This document shows, piece after piece, positions 8,904 through 15,292 of a stretch of 64,000 nt of DNA. Below the pieces are notes generated by a model. The model searched no databases and was not told the origin of the DNA. It was given only the letters and a program-made list of their open reading frames with translations. Source of the DNA: Variovorax paradoxus (GTDB taxonomy: Bacteria; Pseudomonadota; Gammaproteobacteria; Burkholderiales; Burkholderiaceae_C); contig NZ_JAUSRN010000001.1 in NCBI RefSeq assembly GCF_030811855.1, forward strand, positions 124,001 to 188,000, in the 5' to 3' direction. Position numbers and translations under genes: made by a program. Within the stretch, counting starts at the first letter, position 1; the number at the start of each line of letters is the position of its first letter.

Positions 8904-9264
8904 GCGATCCCGACGTAGTCGTCGGCGTGAAGCCGTAGTAGCGCTCGTTCAGGAAACGCGCGACCTCCACGATGTCCTCGTCGCGCCAGTCAAGCGAGGC
9001 GGCCTGCTGCCAGCGGCGGACCTGTTCCTGGAGGCTCGTCCAGTCGGTGGCCAGTCTCCTGCTGCGCCAGTGCATCTGCGTGCTGTGGCAGGCGATGCAG
9101 TTCGTGTTGTAGAGCAGCTCGCCGCGGGACGGAGCCTGGGCCTGGGCCGGGCTCCCCTGCAGGGCAGCCACGATCAACACCACCGCCGCCAATGGGGCCC
9201 GGCTCGGCGCACGGCGGCGGATGCGGCTTCGATGGTCGTCTGGGGAAATCCGTGTTGGGCGCAT
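8836..9264 (-). CDS. Monohaem cytochrome c-like protein
   Basis: 142 aa: basic N-terminus, export signal (LAAVVLIVAALQGSPAQAQA) and one haem site, CIACH, followed by STQMHWRSRR. The region 'WTSLQEQVRRWQQAASLDWRDEDIVEVARFLNERYY' resembles small periplasmic cytochromes lacking an obvious class I C-terminal Met motif. AGGAGG lies 8 nt before the ATG; the frame is open to 9345 but that start is less likely. Probably an electron carrier made at low oxygen, since GACGAT (9309-9304) sits at -10 spacing from the shared FNR box at 9332. Confidence 0.85.
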   Translation of the reverse strand: MRPTRISPDDHRSRIRRRAPSRAPLAAVVLIVAALQGSPAQAQAPSRGELLYNTNCIACHSTQMHWRSRRLATDWTSLQEQVRRWQQAASLDWRDEDIVEVARFLNERYYGFTPTTTSGSLSASGPSPFAAGPRPVAQPDRP

Positions 9265-9331
9265 GCTCGTGCCTCCTGTTCGACCGCAGCGGGTGAAGGC
9301 GCCATCGTCCGCCCGGATACTGCGCGCCCGC

Positions 9332-9345
9332 TTGATCCAGCGCAA
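9332..9345 (+). promoter_or_regulatory. FNR-type box between cytochrome c and Ala-rich protein
   Basis: TTGATCCAGCGCAA. TAGAGT (9368-9373) begins 22 bp after the box, predicting a start near 9380 for the gene at 9445. GACGAT on the minus strand gives a second promoter for the cytochrome gene. Confidence 0.8.
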
Positions 9346-9444
9346 CCGATGTACCGGTGCAAATGCCTAGAGTGGATTTCCCACGGTTTCCTTTTCGTAT
9401 GGGCGGCTGAATGAAGCCAGTGTTTTTCAAATCAGGAACACAGC

Positions 9445-10062
9445 ATGAACTCCACCTCGAGAAAACTTCGCTTCCTGCTGGCCCCGCTCGCCGTGGCGCT
9501 GAGCAGCATCGCCTTTGCCGCGGACAACACCGCGCCGGGCCGGCTGAGCCCACCTGCGGGCGCGCCCCAGAAGGCCGGAGACGCCGCCGGCAAGGCCGCG
9601 AGAGATGCCGAGAAAGCGGCGCGCGAGGCCGCCGACGCGGCGAAGGCCGCCGCTGAAAAAGGCAGGATGGCCACCGGCAAGGTGTCGAAGGCGCTGGCCG
9701 AAGGCGTGCGCCGCGCCGCCCGCAAGGCCGCCGAGGCCGCCAACCGGCTGGAGGAAAAAGCGGGCACCTCGGCAAGCAAGGCGCTCGACGACAGCAAGGA
9801 CGCGGCGCGCAGGGTCGAGGAAGAAAGCAAGAAGGCCTCGGCCGCCACCGCGGAAGCGCTCCAAAGGGCCGAAGAGTCGCTCAAGCGTTCCGCCGAGGCC
9901 GGCGAGGACGAAGCCGAAAAGGCTGCTCAGGCCACGCGCGAAGCGCTCGACAAGGCCGTGGACGCCACGCGCAGCGCCGCCAAGACCGCAGCGGACGCTT
10001 CCGCCAAGACGGTCGAGGCCATGAAGAATGCAGCGCGTCGCGCGGGAACCGACAAGAAGTAA
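9445..10062 (+). CDS. Exported Ala/Lys/Glu-rich helical (LEA-like) protein
   Basis: 205 aa. A cleavable signal peptide ends at SSIAFA-AD; the rest is almost entirely Ala, Lys, Glu, Asp and Arg in amphipathic 11/7-residue periodicity (AAREAADAAKAAAEKGR, KAAEAANRLEEKAG). No Cys or Trp. This composition is that of LEA-like/apolipoprotein-like periplasmic helical proteins. It could protect membranes or proteins during desiccation or dormancy (inference). It has one of the clearest FNR-type promoters (TTGATCCAGCGCAA plus TAGAGT). Confidence 0.85.
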   Translation: MNSTSRKLRFLLAPLAVALSSIAFAADNTAPGRLSPPAGAPQKAGDAAGKAARDAEKAAREAADAAKAAAEKGRMATGKVSKALAEGVRRAARKAAEAANRLEEKAGTSASKALDDSKDAARRVEEESKKASAATAEALQRAEESLKRSAEAGEDEAEKAAQATREALDKAVDATRSAAKTAADASAKTVEAMKNAARRAGTDKK

Positions 10063-10085
10063 CGCCGGCCCGGCATGCCCTGAAG

Positions 10086-10125
10086 AAAAACCCCCGTCGC
10101 GTCAATGAGCCATGAGGACGGGGGT
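10086..10125 (-). terminator. Intrinsic terminator of USP 10102-10950
   Basis: On the minus strand a perfect 9-bp stem (ACCCCCGTC at 10125-10117 pairing with GACGGGGGT at 10098-10090) is followed by a T run (10090-10086). The USP stop codon lies in the 18-nt loop. Confidence 0.75.
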
Positions 10126-10950
10126 GGTGGTGCGCGCAAGAACGTCGCGCGTAACGCCGCCCAGCACGCGTTCTTGCGCCCGGGCGTGCCCGTAGCCCCC
10201 CATCACGATCAGGCCGGCCTCCAGCGCCAATGCGCGGGCCAGCAGGGCATCGCCGAGCCCGCCCCGGGCTGCCGCGCAGCACTCGACATCGGCCCGGATG
10301 CCGTGTCGCAGGAGCCAGCCGTCCAGATCGCCGGGGCATGGCGTGCCGGCCGATTCGGCGCCGCCGTCTTCCAGCAGCGACACCACCGTGACGTGGCTTG
10401 CCTTGCGCATCAGCGGCAGCGCGCCGTACACCGAGAGTGCGGCCTCCCTGCCGCCGTCCCAGGCCACCAGGACGCGCTCCATCGCGCCATCGAAACGCCC
10501 CCTGCGCGGCACGATGAGAACGGGCCGGCCCGCATGCAGCATGGCCTCTTCGGGCAGTTGCCGCGCCCTGGCGTCCACCGCCGCCCGGTGGTCCGCCTGC
10601 CCGACGACGATCAGGTCGCTCGCACGGCCGTGGGCGATGACGGCATCCACCGGGTCGCCATCCACCAGCCGGATTTCGCAGGACGGGGAGCCACCGGCGT
10701 CGCGCAGCCGGCAGCGAAAGACGTGCGCGACGGCCTCGGCCCGCCGGCGCTGGTGCAGCGAGGCCGCGGCAACGAGAGGGGCGATTTCTGCCGCCCGCGC
10801 GAGCGCCGCCGCCGCATCGAACGGCACGCCCGTGGGGGCGATGCCGAGCAGGTGGCTGTCGTGCTGCCTTGCCAGCCGGGCCGCGAGCAGGGTGCGGGCT
10901 TCGCACCGCTCGGTGTGGTCGAGGTGGACGGCGATCGTCGAGAGCGTCAT
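10102..10950 (-). CDS. Tandem-domain universal stress protein
   Basis: 282 aa with two USP folds. The N-terminal one starts MTLSTIAVHLDHTERC; the C-terminal one ends with GGYGHARAQERVLGGVTRDVLARTTTPVLMAH, a nucleotide-binding loop variant shared with three other tandem USPs here. Start at 10950 chosen because paralogues begin directly with the 'xxSILVHLD' strand and GAAAGAG precedes it; ATG 11019 (AAAGG upstream) would add 23 residues and is a real alternative. Own FNR-type box at 11086 and intrinsic terminator at the end. Confidence 0.88.
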   Translation of the reverse strand: MTLSTIAVHLDHTERCEARTLLAARLARQHDSHLLGIAPTGVPFDAAAALARAAEIAPLVAAASLHQRRRAEAVAHVFRCRLRDAGGSPSCEIRLVDGDPVDAVIAHGRASDLIVVGQADHRAAVDARARQLPEEAMLHAGRPVLIVPRRGRFDGAMERVLVAWDGGREAALSVYGALPLMRKASHVTVVSLLEDGGAESAGTPCPGDLDGWLLRHGIRADVECCAAARGGLGDALLARALALEAGLIVMGGYGHARAQERVLGGVTRDVLARTTTPVLMAH

Positions 10951-11085
10951 GGTCTCTTTCGGGACGACGATGTCGAGACCGGCGCCGTGCTCAGTGTGGA
11001 GAGTGAAACCGGTGCTCATGGCGATGTGCCTTTTGGACATGTGATCCGAATGCCCGAATGCTGACCCCATGAAGCGCCCGGTGCC

Positions 11086-11099
11086 TTGCGCGGGATCAA
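11086..11099 (-). promoter_or_regulatory. FNR-type box for USP 10102-10950
   Basis: TTGATCCCGCGCAA on the minus strand. CAGCAT (11063-11058) lies at class II -10 spacing, with a predicted start near 11051. Confidence 0.7.
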
Positions 11100-11165
11100 G
11101 GTTGCGCAACCTGTCGCATGCCGGTGGATCGCGAGGCGCGGCCCTCGCCTTGATCTGCGTCGGGC

Positions 11166-11179
11166 TTGATCCAGCGCAA
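11166..11179 (+). promoter_or_regulatory. FNR-type box for ADH 11300
   Basis: TTGATCCAGCGCAA, identical to the boxes at 9332 and 36653. The hexamer at -10 spacing (AAAATG, 11202-11207) is poor. Predicted start is near 11214, upstream of the small ORF at 11251. Confidence 0.7.
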
Positions 11180-11250
11180 TGCCATCGCCTCCCCGCTTCG
11201 CAAAATGGATCCCACGTCGCGCGACGCGATGCTGCACAAGGAGTTCTGCC

Positions 11251-11298
11251 ATGCGTGCGATGCAAGCTCTCCAAGTCCGCGCCTTCGGAGCGTGCTGA
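11251..11298 (+). CDS. Possible 15-aa leader peptide before ADH
   Basis: ATG CGT GCG ATG... encodes MRAMQALQVRAFGAC and stops with TGA one base before the ADH ATG (TGACATG). It has the best ribosome site of the region (AAGGAG, 7 nt upstream), whereas the ADH ATG has only a distant GGAG. Its first four residues (MRAM) repeat the ADH start, so it could be a leader peptide for translational coupling or the relic of a duplicated ADH 5' end. Confidence 0.45.
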   Translation: MRAMQALQVRAFGAC

Positions 11299-11299
11299 C

Positions 11300-12289
11300 A
11301 TGCGCGCGATGGTGCTGAACACGGCGATGCTGCCGCTCGAACTGGAGCGGCGCAGCATCCCGCAGCCCGGTCCCGGCGAACTTCGGCTGCGCGTGCTGGC
11401 CTGCGCGGTCTGCCGCACCGACCTGCACATCGTCGATGGCGAACTGCCTCTGCCCGTGCTGCCGATCGTGCCGGGGCACGAGATCGTGGGCGTGGTGGAG
11501 GCGCTCGGCGCAGGTGTCGAGGGCCATCGCGCCGGCGACCGCGTGGGCGTGCCGTGGCTGGGCCACAGCTGTGGCTGCTGCGCCTTCTGCATCGAGGGCC
11601 ACGAGAACCTGTGCGACGCGCCGCGCTTCACCGGCTACCACCGCGACGGCGGCTTTGCGAGCCATGTGATTGCCGAGGCGGCGTTCTGCCTGCCGCTGAC
11701 CCTGCCCGAAACCGACGCTGCCCGCATTGCGCCCCTGCTCTGCGCGGGCCCGATCGGCTGGCGCAGCCTGAAGGCAGCCGGTGAAGGGGCGCACCGGCTG
11801 GGCCTCTACGGGTTCGGCGCCGCGGCGCACCTGGTGGCGCAGGTCGCCACCGCGCAAGGGCGCGAGGTCTACGCCTTCACCCGGCCTGGCGACCACGAGG
11901 CGCAAGCTTTCGCGCGCGGCCTCGGCGCCAGATGGGCGGGTGGCTCGGACGAGTGCGCACCCGAACCGCTGGACGCGGCCATCATCTTCGCGCCCGCCGG
12001 CGGACTAGTGCCAGCGGCGCTGCGCGCGGTGCGCAAGGGCGGCCGGGTGGTCTGCGGCGGCATCCACATGAGCGACATCCCGGCCTTCCCGTATCGATGG
12101 CTCTGGGAAGAGCGCAGCGTGTCCTCCGTAGCCAACCTGACGCGCGCCGACGCGCGCGAGTTCCTCGATTTCGCGCAGGCGCATCCGCTGCAGGTGCATG
12201 TCAGAACCTATCCGCTGAGGCAGGCCAACGAGGCATTGGACGATCTGCGCGCAGGCCGGATCGAAGGCGCCGCGGTGCTGCTGCCCTGA
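11300..12289 (+). CDS. Zinc-binding alcohol dehydrogenase family protein
   Basis: 329 aa MDR dehydrogenase. Catalytic zinc site CRTDLHIVDGELP and GHEIVGVVE; structural zinc loop CGCCAFCIEGHENLC; Rossmann region LYGFGAAAHLVAQVA, where the usual GxGxxG is relaxed. The 'FTGYHRDGGFASHVIAEAAFCLPLP'-type segment and 'VSSVANLTRADAREFLDFA' are typical of the zinc alcohol dehydrogenases that accompany USP clusters in proteobacteria. Likely interconverts a short-chain alcohol and aldehyde to balance NADH under oxygen limitation (inference). Confidence 0.9.
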   Translation: MRAMVLNTAMLPLELERRSIPQPGPGELRLRVLACAVCRTDLHIVDGELPLPVLPIVPGHEIVGVVEALGAGVEGHRAGDRVGVPWLGHSCGCCAFCIEGHENLCDAPRFTGYHRDGGFASHVIAEAAFCLPLTLPETDAARIAPLLCAGPIGWRSLKAAGEGAHRLGLYGFGAAAHLVAQVATAQGREVYAFTRPGDHEAQAFARGLGARWAGGSDECAPEPLDAAIIFAPAGGLVPAALRAVRKGGRVVCGGIHMSDIPAFPYRWLWEERSVSSVANLTRADAREFLDFAQAHPLQVHVRTYPLRQANEALDDLRAGRIEGAAVLLP

Positions 12290-12319
12290 GCCGGTCGGTC
12301 GGCGAGACGCCGCAGCCCC

Positions 12320-12742
12320 TCAGCGCACCAGCAGGACCGGCACCGTGCAGCGCGCCAGCACCTGCGTGGCGACCGAGCCGAGCACCAGGTTGTTCAGCGC
12401 CCCGGCGCCGTGCGATCCCATGACCAGCAGATCGAACTTGCCCGCCTGCGCATAGGAAGCGATCTCCTCGGCCGGATGCCCCATCCGGTGAACGAACTTC
12501 GCCTTGATGCCGTGCTCCGCAAGGAACGCCCGAATCGGCTCCAACACCATTCGCGCATCGTCCTCGTAGTAGCCATGCACACGCTCCGGCTCCGCAAACG
12601 CGGCCGCCCGGTGCGGCAGCGGGAGAACCGCATGAAACACGGTGTAGTCATGACCGGAGCCCAGCGTCTCCCGGTGGGTGGCCAGGTAGTCGAGCATTCT
12701 GCGCGTGTAATCGCTGCCGTCCACTGCAAGAAGAATCTTCAT
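12320..12742 (-). CDS. Single-domain universal stress protein
   Basis: 140 aa: MKILLAVDGSDYTRRMLDYL start and GSHGAGALNNLVLGSVATQVLARCTVPVLLVR end, containing the G-x2-G-x9-G-S ATP-binding motif. GGAAGGAG lies 6 nt upstream of the ATG. Divergent from the USP at 12886; the two share the box at 12810. Confidence 0.93.
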   Translation of the reverse strand: MKILLAVDGSDYTRRMLDYLATHRETLGSGHDYTVFHAVLPLPHRAAAFAEPERVHGYYEDDARMVLEPIRAFLAEHGIKAKFVHRMGHPAEEIASYAQAGKFDLLVMGSHGAGALNNLVLGSVATQVLARCTVPVLLVR

Positions 12743-12809
12743 GGGGTCTCCTTCCTTCCGTTCGAACGACGGGAGGCCTCGATATTCGCCGCGGCGCCCT
12801 CGACCTGCC

Positions 12810-12823
12810 TTGCGCCACCTCAA
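12810..12823 (-). promoter_or_regulatory. FNR-type box shared by two divergent USP genes
   Basis: TTGAGGTGGCGCAA on the minus strand. -10-like hexamers occur on both sides at class II spacing: GAATAT (12787-12782, minus) and CATACT (12845-12850, plus). Confidence 0.65.
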
Positions 12824-12885
12824 GGCGCGGCGCGCCATCGTTCGCATACTGACAGTCTTCCAATCCGCAATTCGAGGAGTCCGCC

Positions 12886-13404
12886 ATGTACCAACGAATT
12901 CTTGTCCCCATCGACGGCAGCCCGACAGCGCAGCGCGGCCTGGACGAGGCCATACGCCTTGCGAAACTGACGCAAGGACGGCTGCGGGTGTTCCATGCGA
13001 TCGACGAACTCTCGTTCGCGTTCGCCGTGGATGCCTATGGCTACGCCGGGGATTTGCTGAAGGTGCTGCGGGAGAACGGCGATCGCCTCCTCAGGGAAGC
13101 CAAGGCCTCGGCGAAGATGGCCGGCGTCGAGGCCGAAACGGTGCTGTGCGACTGGCTGTCCGGACCGGTCCATGCGCTGGTCGCCCAGGAAGCCGCCAAG
13201 TGGCCCGCGGACCTGATCGTGCTCGGCACGCATGGCCGCCGTGGCGTCGGGCGCGCGGTCATGGGCAGCAGCGCAGAGCACATCCTGCGCTACGCGCCCG
13301 TGCCGGTCCTGCTCGTGCGTGCGCCGGAAATCGAAATGAAGCCCGAGGTAGAGGAGGAGCCACTGCGCGTGCGTCTGCCGACGGGAGCCCTGGCATTCGA
13401 ATGA
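12886..13404 (+). CDS. Single-domain universal stress protein
   Basis: 172 aa, starts MYQRILVPIDGSPTAQRGL and carries GTHGRRGVGRAVMGSSAEHIL (ATP-binding motif), then an acidic 25-residue extension after the core fold. Closest relatives here are the USPs at 40618 and 41285. Its TGA overlaps the ATG of the PRPP-synthase-like gene. Confidence 0.93.
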   Translation: MYQRILVPIDGSPTAQRGLDEAIRLAKLTQGRLRVFHAIDELSFAFAVDAYGYAGDLLKVLRENGDRLLREAKASAKMAGVEAETVLCDWLSGPVHALVAQEAAKWPADLIVLGTHGRRGVGRAVMGSSAEHILRYAPVPVLLVRAPEIEMKPEVEEEPLRVRLPTGALAFE

Positions 13405-14342
13405 CCACGTCCGCCGTCGTGGTCGCGATGCCCGGGAACGAGCCGCTCGCGGACGAGCTGGCCGCGCGCCTCGGGCTGGAGCGCGGTGTTGCCACGGTGC
13501 GGCGCTTTCCCGATGAAGAGTCCTATGTGCGCATCGAGTCGCCGGTCAGCGGACGCGGGACGCTCATCGTCTGCACGCTCGACCGGCCCGACGACAAGCT
13601 CGTGCCGCTGTTTCTGCTGGCGGCGGCGCTCCGGGAGGCCGGCGCGCAGTCGGTCGGCCTGGTCGCGCCGTACCTGGCCTACATGCGGCAGGACCGGCGC
13701 TTCCAGCCCGGCGAGACGATCAGCGCCCATCATGTGGGCGCATGGATCTCGCGATCTGCCGATTGGCTCGTGACCGTCGATCCCCACCTGCACCGCATCA
13801 CCGACCTGTCGCAGGTCTTCAGCATTCCGTCACGCGCCGTCCATGCCGCGGGGAGCGTGGCAGAGTGGATCGGGGCGCATGTGCACGACCCCCTGCTGAT
13901 CGGTCCCGACGAGGAAAGCGCCCAATGGGTCGGCGCCGTGGCCGAGCACGCCCACGCCCCCTTCGTCGTGCTGCGCAAGACGCGCCGCGGCGATCGCGAT
14001 GTCGAAGTCTCGCTGCCGGATGTCGAGCGCTGGCGCTCGCACACGCCGGTGCTGGTGGACGACATCGTCTCGACCGCCCACACCATGATCGAAACGGTCG
14101 GCCATCTGCGCCAGGCCGGGCTCGCCGCCCCTGTGTGCGTGGCGGTCCATGCAGTGTTCGCGCGGGCGGCGTTCGAGGACCTGCGCGCGGCCGGTGCAGG
14201 CGAAATCGTCAGCTGCGACACCATCCGCCACCCATCCAACCGGATCTCGCTCGCCCCGGCCATTGCCGCGAGCGTCCGCACGCTTCTGCCCGCCCGAGGG
14301 CATCAGACACGTCCGATGCAGTCCGGATCCTCGAACCCTTGA
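13401..14342 (+). CDS. Ribose-phosphate pyrophosphokinase-like protein
   Basis: 313 aa, the usual length for PRPP synthase. Visible: N-terminal PDEESYVRIESPV, MRQDRRFQPGETISAHHVG (ATP/active-site region), VTVDPHLHR, the KTRRGDRDVEV flexible loop and the PRPP-binding loop VLVDDIVSTAHTMIETV. Expected to make PRPP from ribose-5-P and ATP, but it is divergent from housekeeping Prs and sits in a stress operon behind a USP (ATGA overlap). It may be an auxiliary, salvage-oriented isozyme; the thymidine phosphorylase at 28068 would generate (deoxy)ribose phosphates (inference). Confidence 0.88.
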   Translation: MTTSAVVVAMPGNEPLADELAARLGLERGVATVRRFPDEESYVRIESPVSGRGTLIVCTLDRPDDKLVPLFLLAAALREAGAQSVGLVAPYLAYMRQDRRFQPGETISAHHVGAWISRSADWLVTVDPHLHRITDLSQVFSIPSRAVHAAGSVAEWIGAHVHDPLLIGPDEESAQWVGAVAEHAHAPFVVLRKTRRGDRDVEVSLPDVERWRSHTPVLVDDIVSTAHTMIETVGHLRQAGLAAPVCVAVHAVFARAAFEDLRAAGAGEIVSCDTIRHPSNRISLAPAIAASVRTLLPARGHQTRPMQSGSSNP

Positions 14343-14352
14343 TCTGCCTCAA
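14339..14352 (+). promoter_or_regulatory. FNR-type box for DUF2892 gene
   Basis: TTGATCTGCCTCAA, overlapping the stop codon of the PRPP-synthase-like gene. CAAGAT (14375-14380) is at -10 spacing. Confidence 0.65.
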
Positions 14353-14406
14353 CACCGGACAGGCTTGCACCGCACAAGATGCCCTCCTGCCCACAAGGAG
14401 AAACGC

Positions 14407-14610
14407 ATGTCCTTCCTGTCGAAAAACATCGGCCCCCTCGATCGCACATTGCGTGTGAGCGGCGGCGTGCTGCTCATCGTGCTGGCTGCCACGGAAATCA
14501 TCGGCCAGTGGGGCTACATCGGCGTGGTGCCGCTGCTGACCGGGTTGATCGGCACCTGCCCTCTCTATACGCTCCTCGGCGTCAGCACCTGCGGTCGCGC
14601 CAGGCACTGA
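14407..14610 (+). CDS. DUF2892 inner-membrane protein
   Basis: 67 aa. N-terminal SKNIGPLDRTLRVSGGVLLIVLA and a second helix ending LTGLIGTCPLYTLLGVSTC: the standard YgaP-like DUF2892 pattern with two transmembrane helices and Cys residues near the second. ACAAGGAG precedes the ATG. First gene of an FNR-boxed unit. Confidence 0.88.
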   Translation: MSFLSKNIGPLDRTLRVSGGVLLIVLAATEIIGQWGYIGVVPLLTGLIGTCPLYTLLGVSTCGRARH

Positions 14611-14629
14611 ATGCACGGCGAGGCCGGCC

Positions 14630-14734
14630 ATGTCCGTGCGCCAGTGGCTCGCCGTCGCGCTGGTCGCGGTGCTGGTCGCCGCGGGGGCGTGGCTCATGCT
14701 GAACATGTTCGTTTTTTGGATCACGCTCGACTGA
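14630..14734 (+). CDS. Putative 34-aa single-span membrane peptide
   Basis: MSVRQWLAVALVAVLVAAG start, followed by AWLMLNMFVFWITLD: one hydrophobic helix of about 25 residues with a basic N-end. The 15 nt up to and including its ATG (GCGAGGCCGGCCATG) are identical to those at the USP start 19691-19705, supporting real translation initiation. It lies 19 nt after the DUF2892 stop. Too short for family assignment. Confidence 0.5.
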   Translation: MSVRQWLAVALVAVLVAAGAWLMLNMFVFWITLD

Positions 14735-14752
14735 GCCCTCGGGAGTGCGTCC

Positions 14753-14863
14753 ATGGGCCTGAATCTCCTGAAAGAGCTGTCCGATACGCCGCCGTCCTGC
14801 GTCAGAGCCGATGCCGCGGTGATCGACAGGCTGCGGATGGGCGCGCGTGCCGGCGCGGGCTGA
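14753..14863 (+). CDS. Putative 36-aa protein
   Basis: ATG at 14753 with GGGAG 7 nt upstream; encodes MGLNLLKELSDTPPSCVRAD followed by AAVIDRLRMGARAGAG. It follows the 34-aa ORF by 18 nt in the same direction. Only the ribosome site and operon position support it. Confidence 0.35.
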   Translation: MGLNLLKELSDTPPSCVRADAAVIDRLRMGARAGAG

Positions 14864-15002
14864 TACCGACGATTGACACAGTGTTTCCGACTGATGCGCA
14901 GCATTGATGATGCGGTCAAGCCCGCGGTCTAAATTGAGATGGCGCGATTCGTCTTCCTGTTGCAAACGGCTGACGCGAGCGCAAACGCTCAAGGAGACCA
15001 GA

Positions 15003-15212
15003 ATGGACACACTCGATGCATCCGGCGGCTACGAACTGCGGTTTCAACCCCTGTTCGCCAATCACCGCGCCTTCGCCTTTCCCTGCGATGCGGTCGGCCA
15101 CGTCGACATGGACTCGCTCAGCGAGCCGATGTTCAACAACTACCTGTATGCACGTGCGGTGATGGGGCTGGAGCTTTCCTGGCCCGAAGTGCGTGTGAGC
15201 CATTCGCATTGA
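15003..15212 (+). CDS. Small hypothetical protein upstream of phaC
   Basis: 69 aa (MDTLDASGGYELRFQPLFAN...), no transmembrane segment, His-rich end (VSHSH). AAGGAG lies 8 nt upstream of the ATG; the longer frame to 14904 starts before the ribosome site and is rejected. 80 nt upstream of phaC, so likely co-transcribed. The upstream region has only an imperfect box (TTGAT-N6-GTCAA at 14904-14919). No domain recognised. Confidence 0.7.
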   Translation: MDTLDASGGYELRFQPLFANHRAFAFPCDAVGHVDMDSLSEPMFNNYLYARAVMGLELSWPEVRVSHSH

Positions 15213-15292
15213 CCTCCAGCGCCTCGGCAGACGAAGGGATGCGCGGCCTGCCCGCCTCGACGCCGGCTCGCGAATCCTGCTGAAAAACCACC

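Noticed and set aside
14873..14878. Perfect TTGACA -35 hexamer
   Set aside because: No acceptable -10 at 16-18 bp.
14904..14919. FNR-like TTGAT-N6-GTCAA before the 69-aa gene and phaC
   Set aside because: The spacer is 6 instead of 4, and the -10-like TAAATT at 14930 is at the wrong distance. Kept only as a possible degenerate site.
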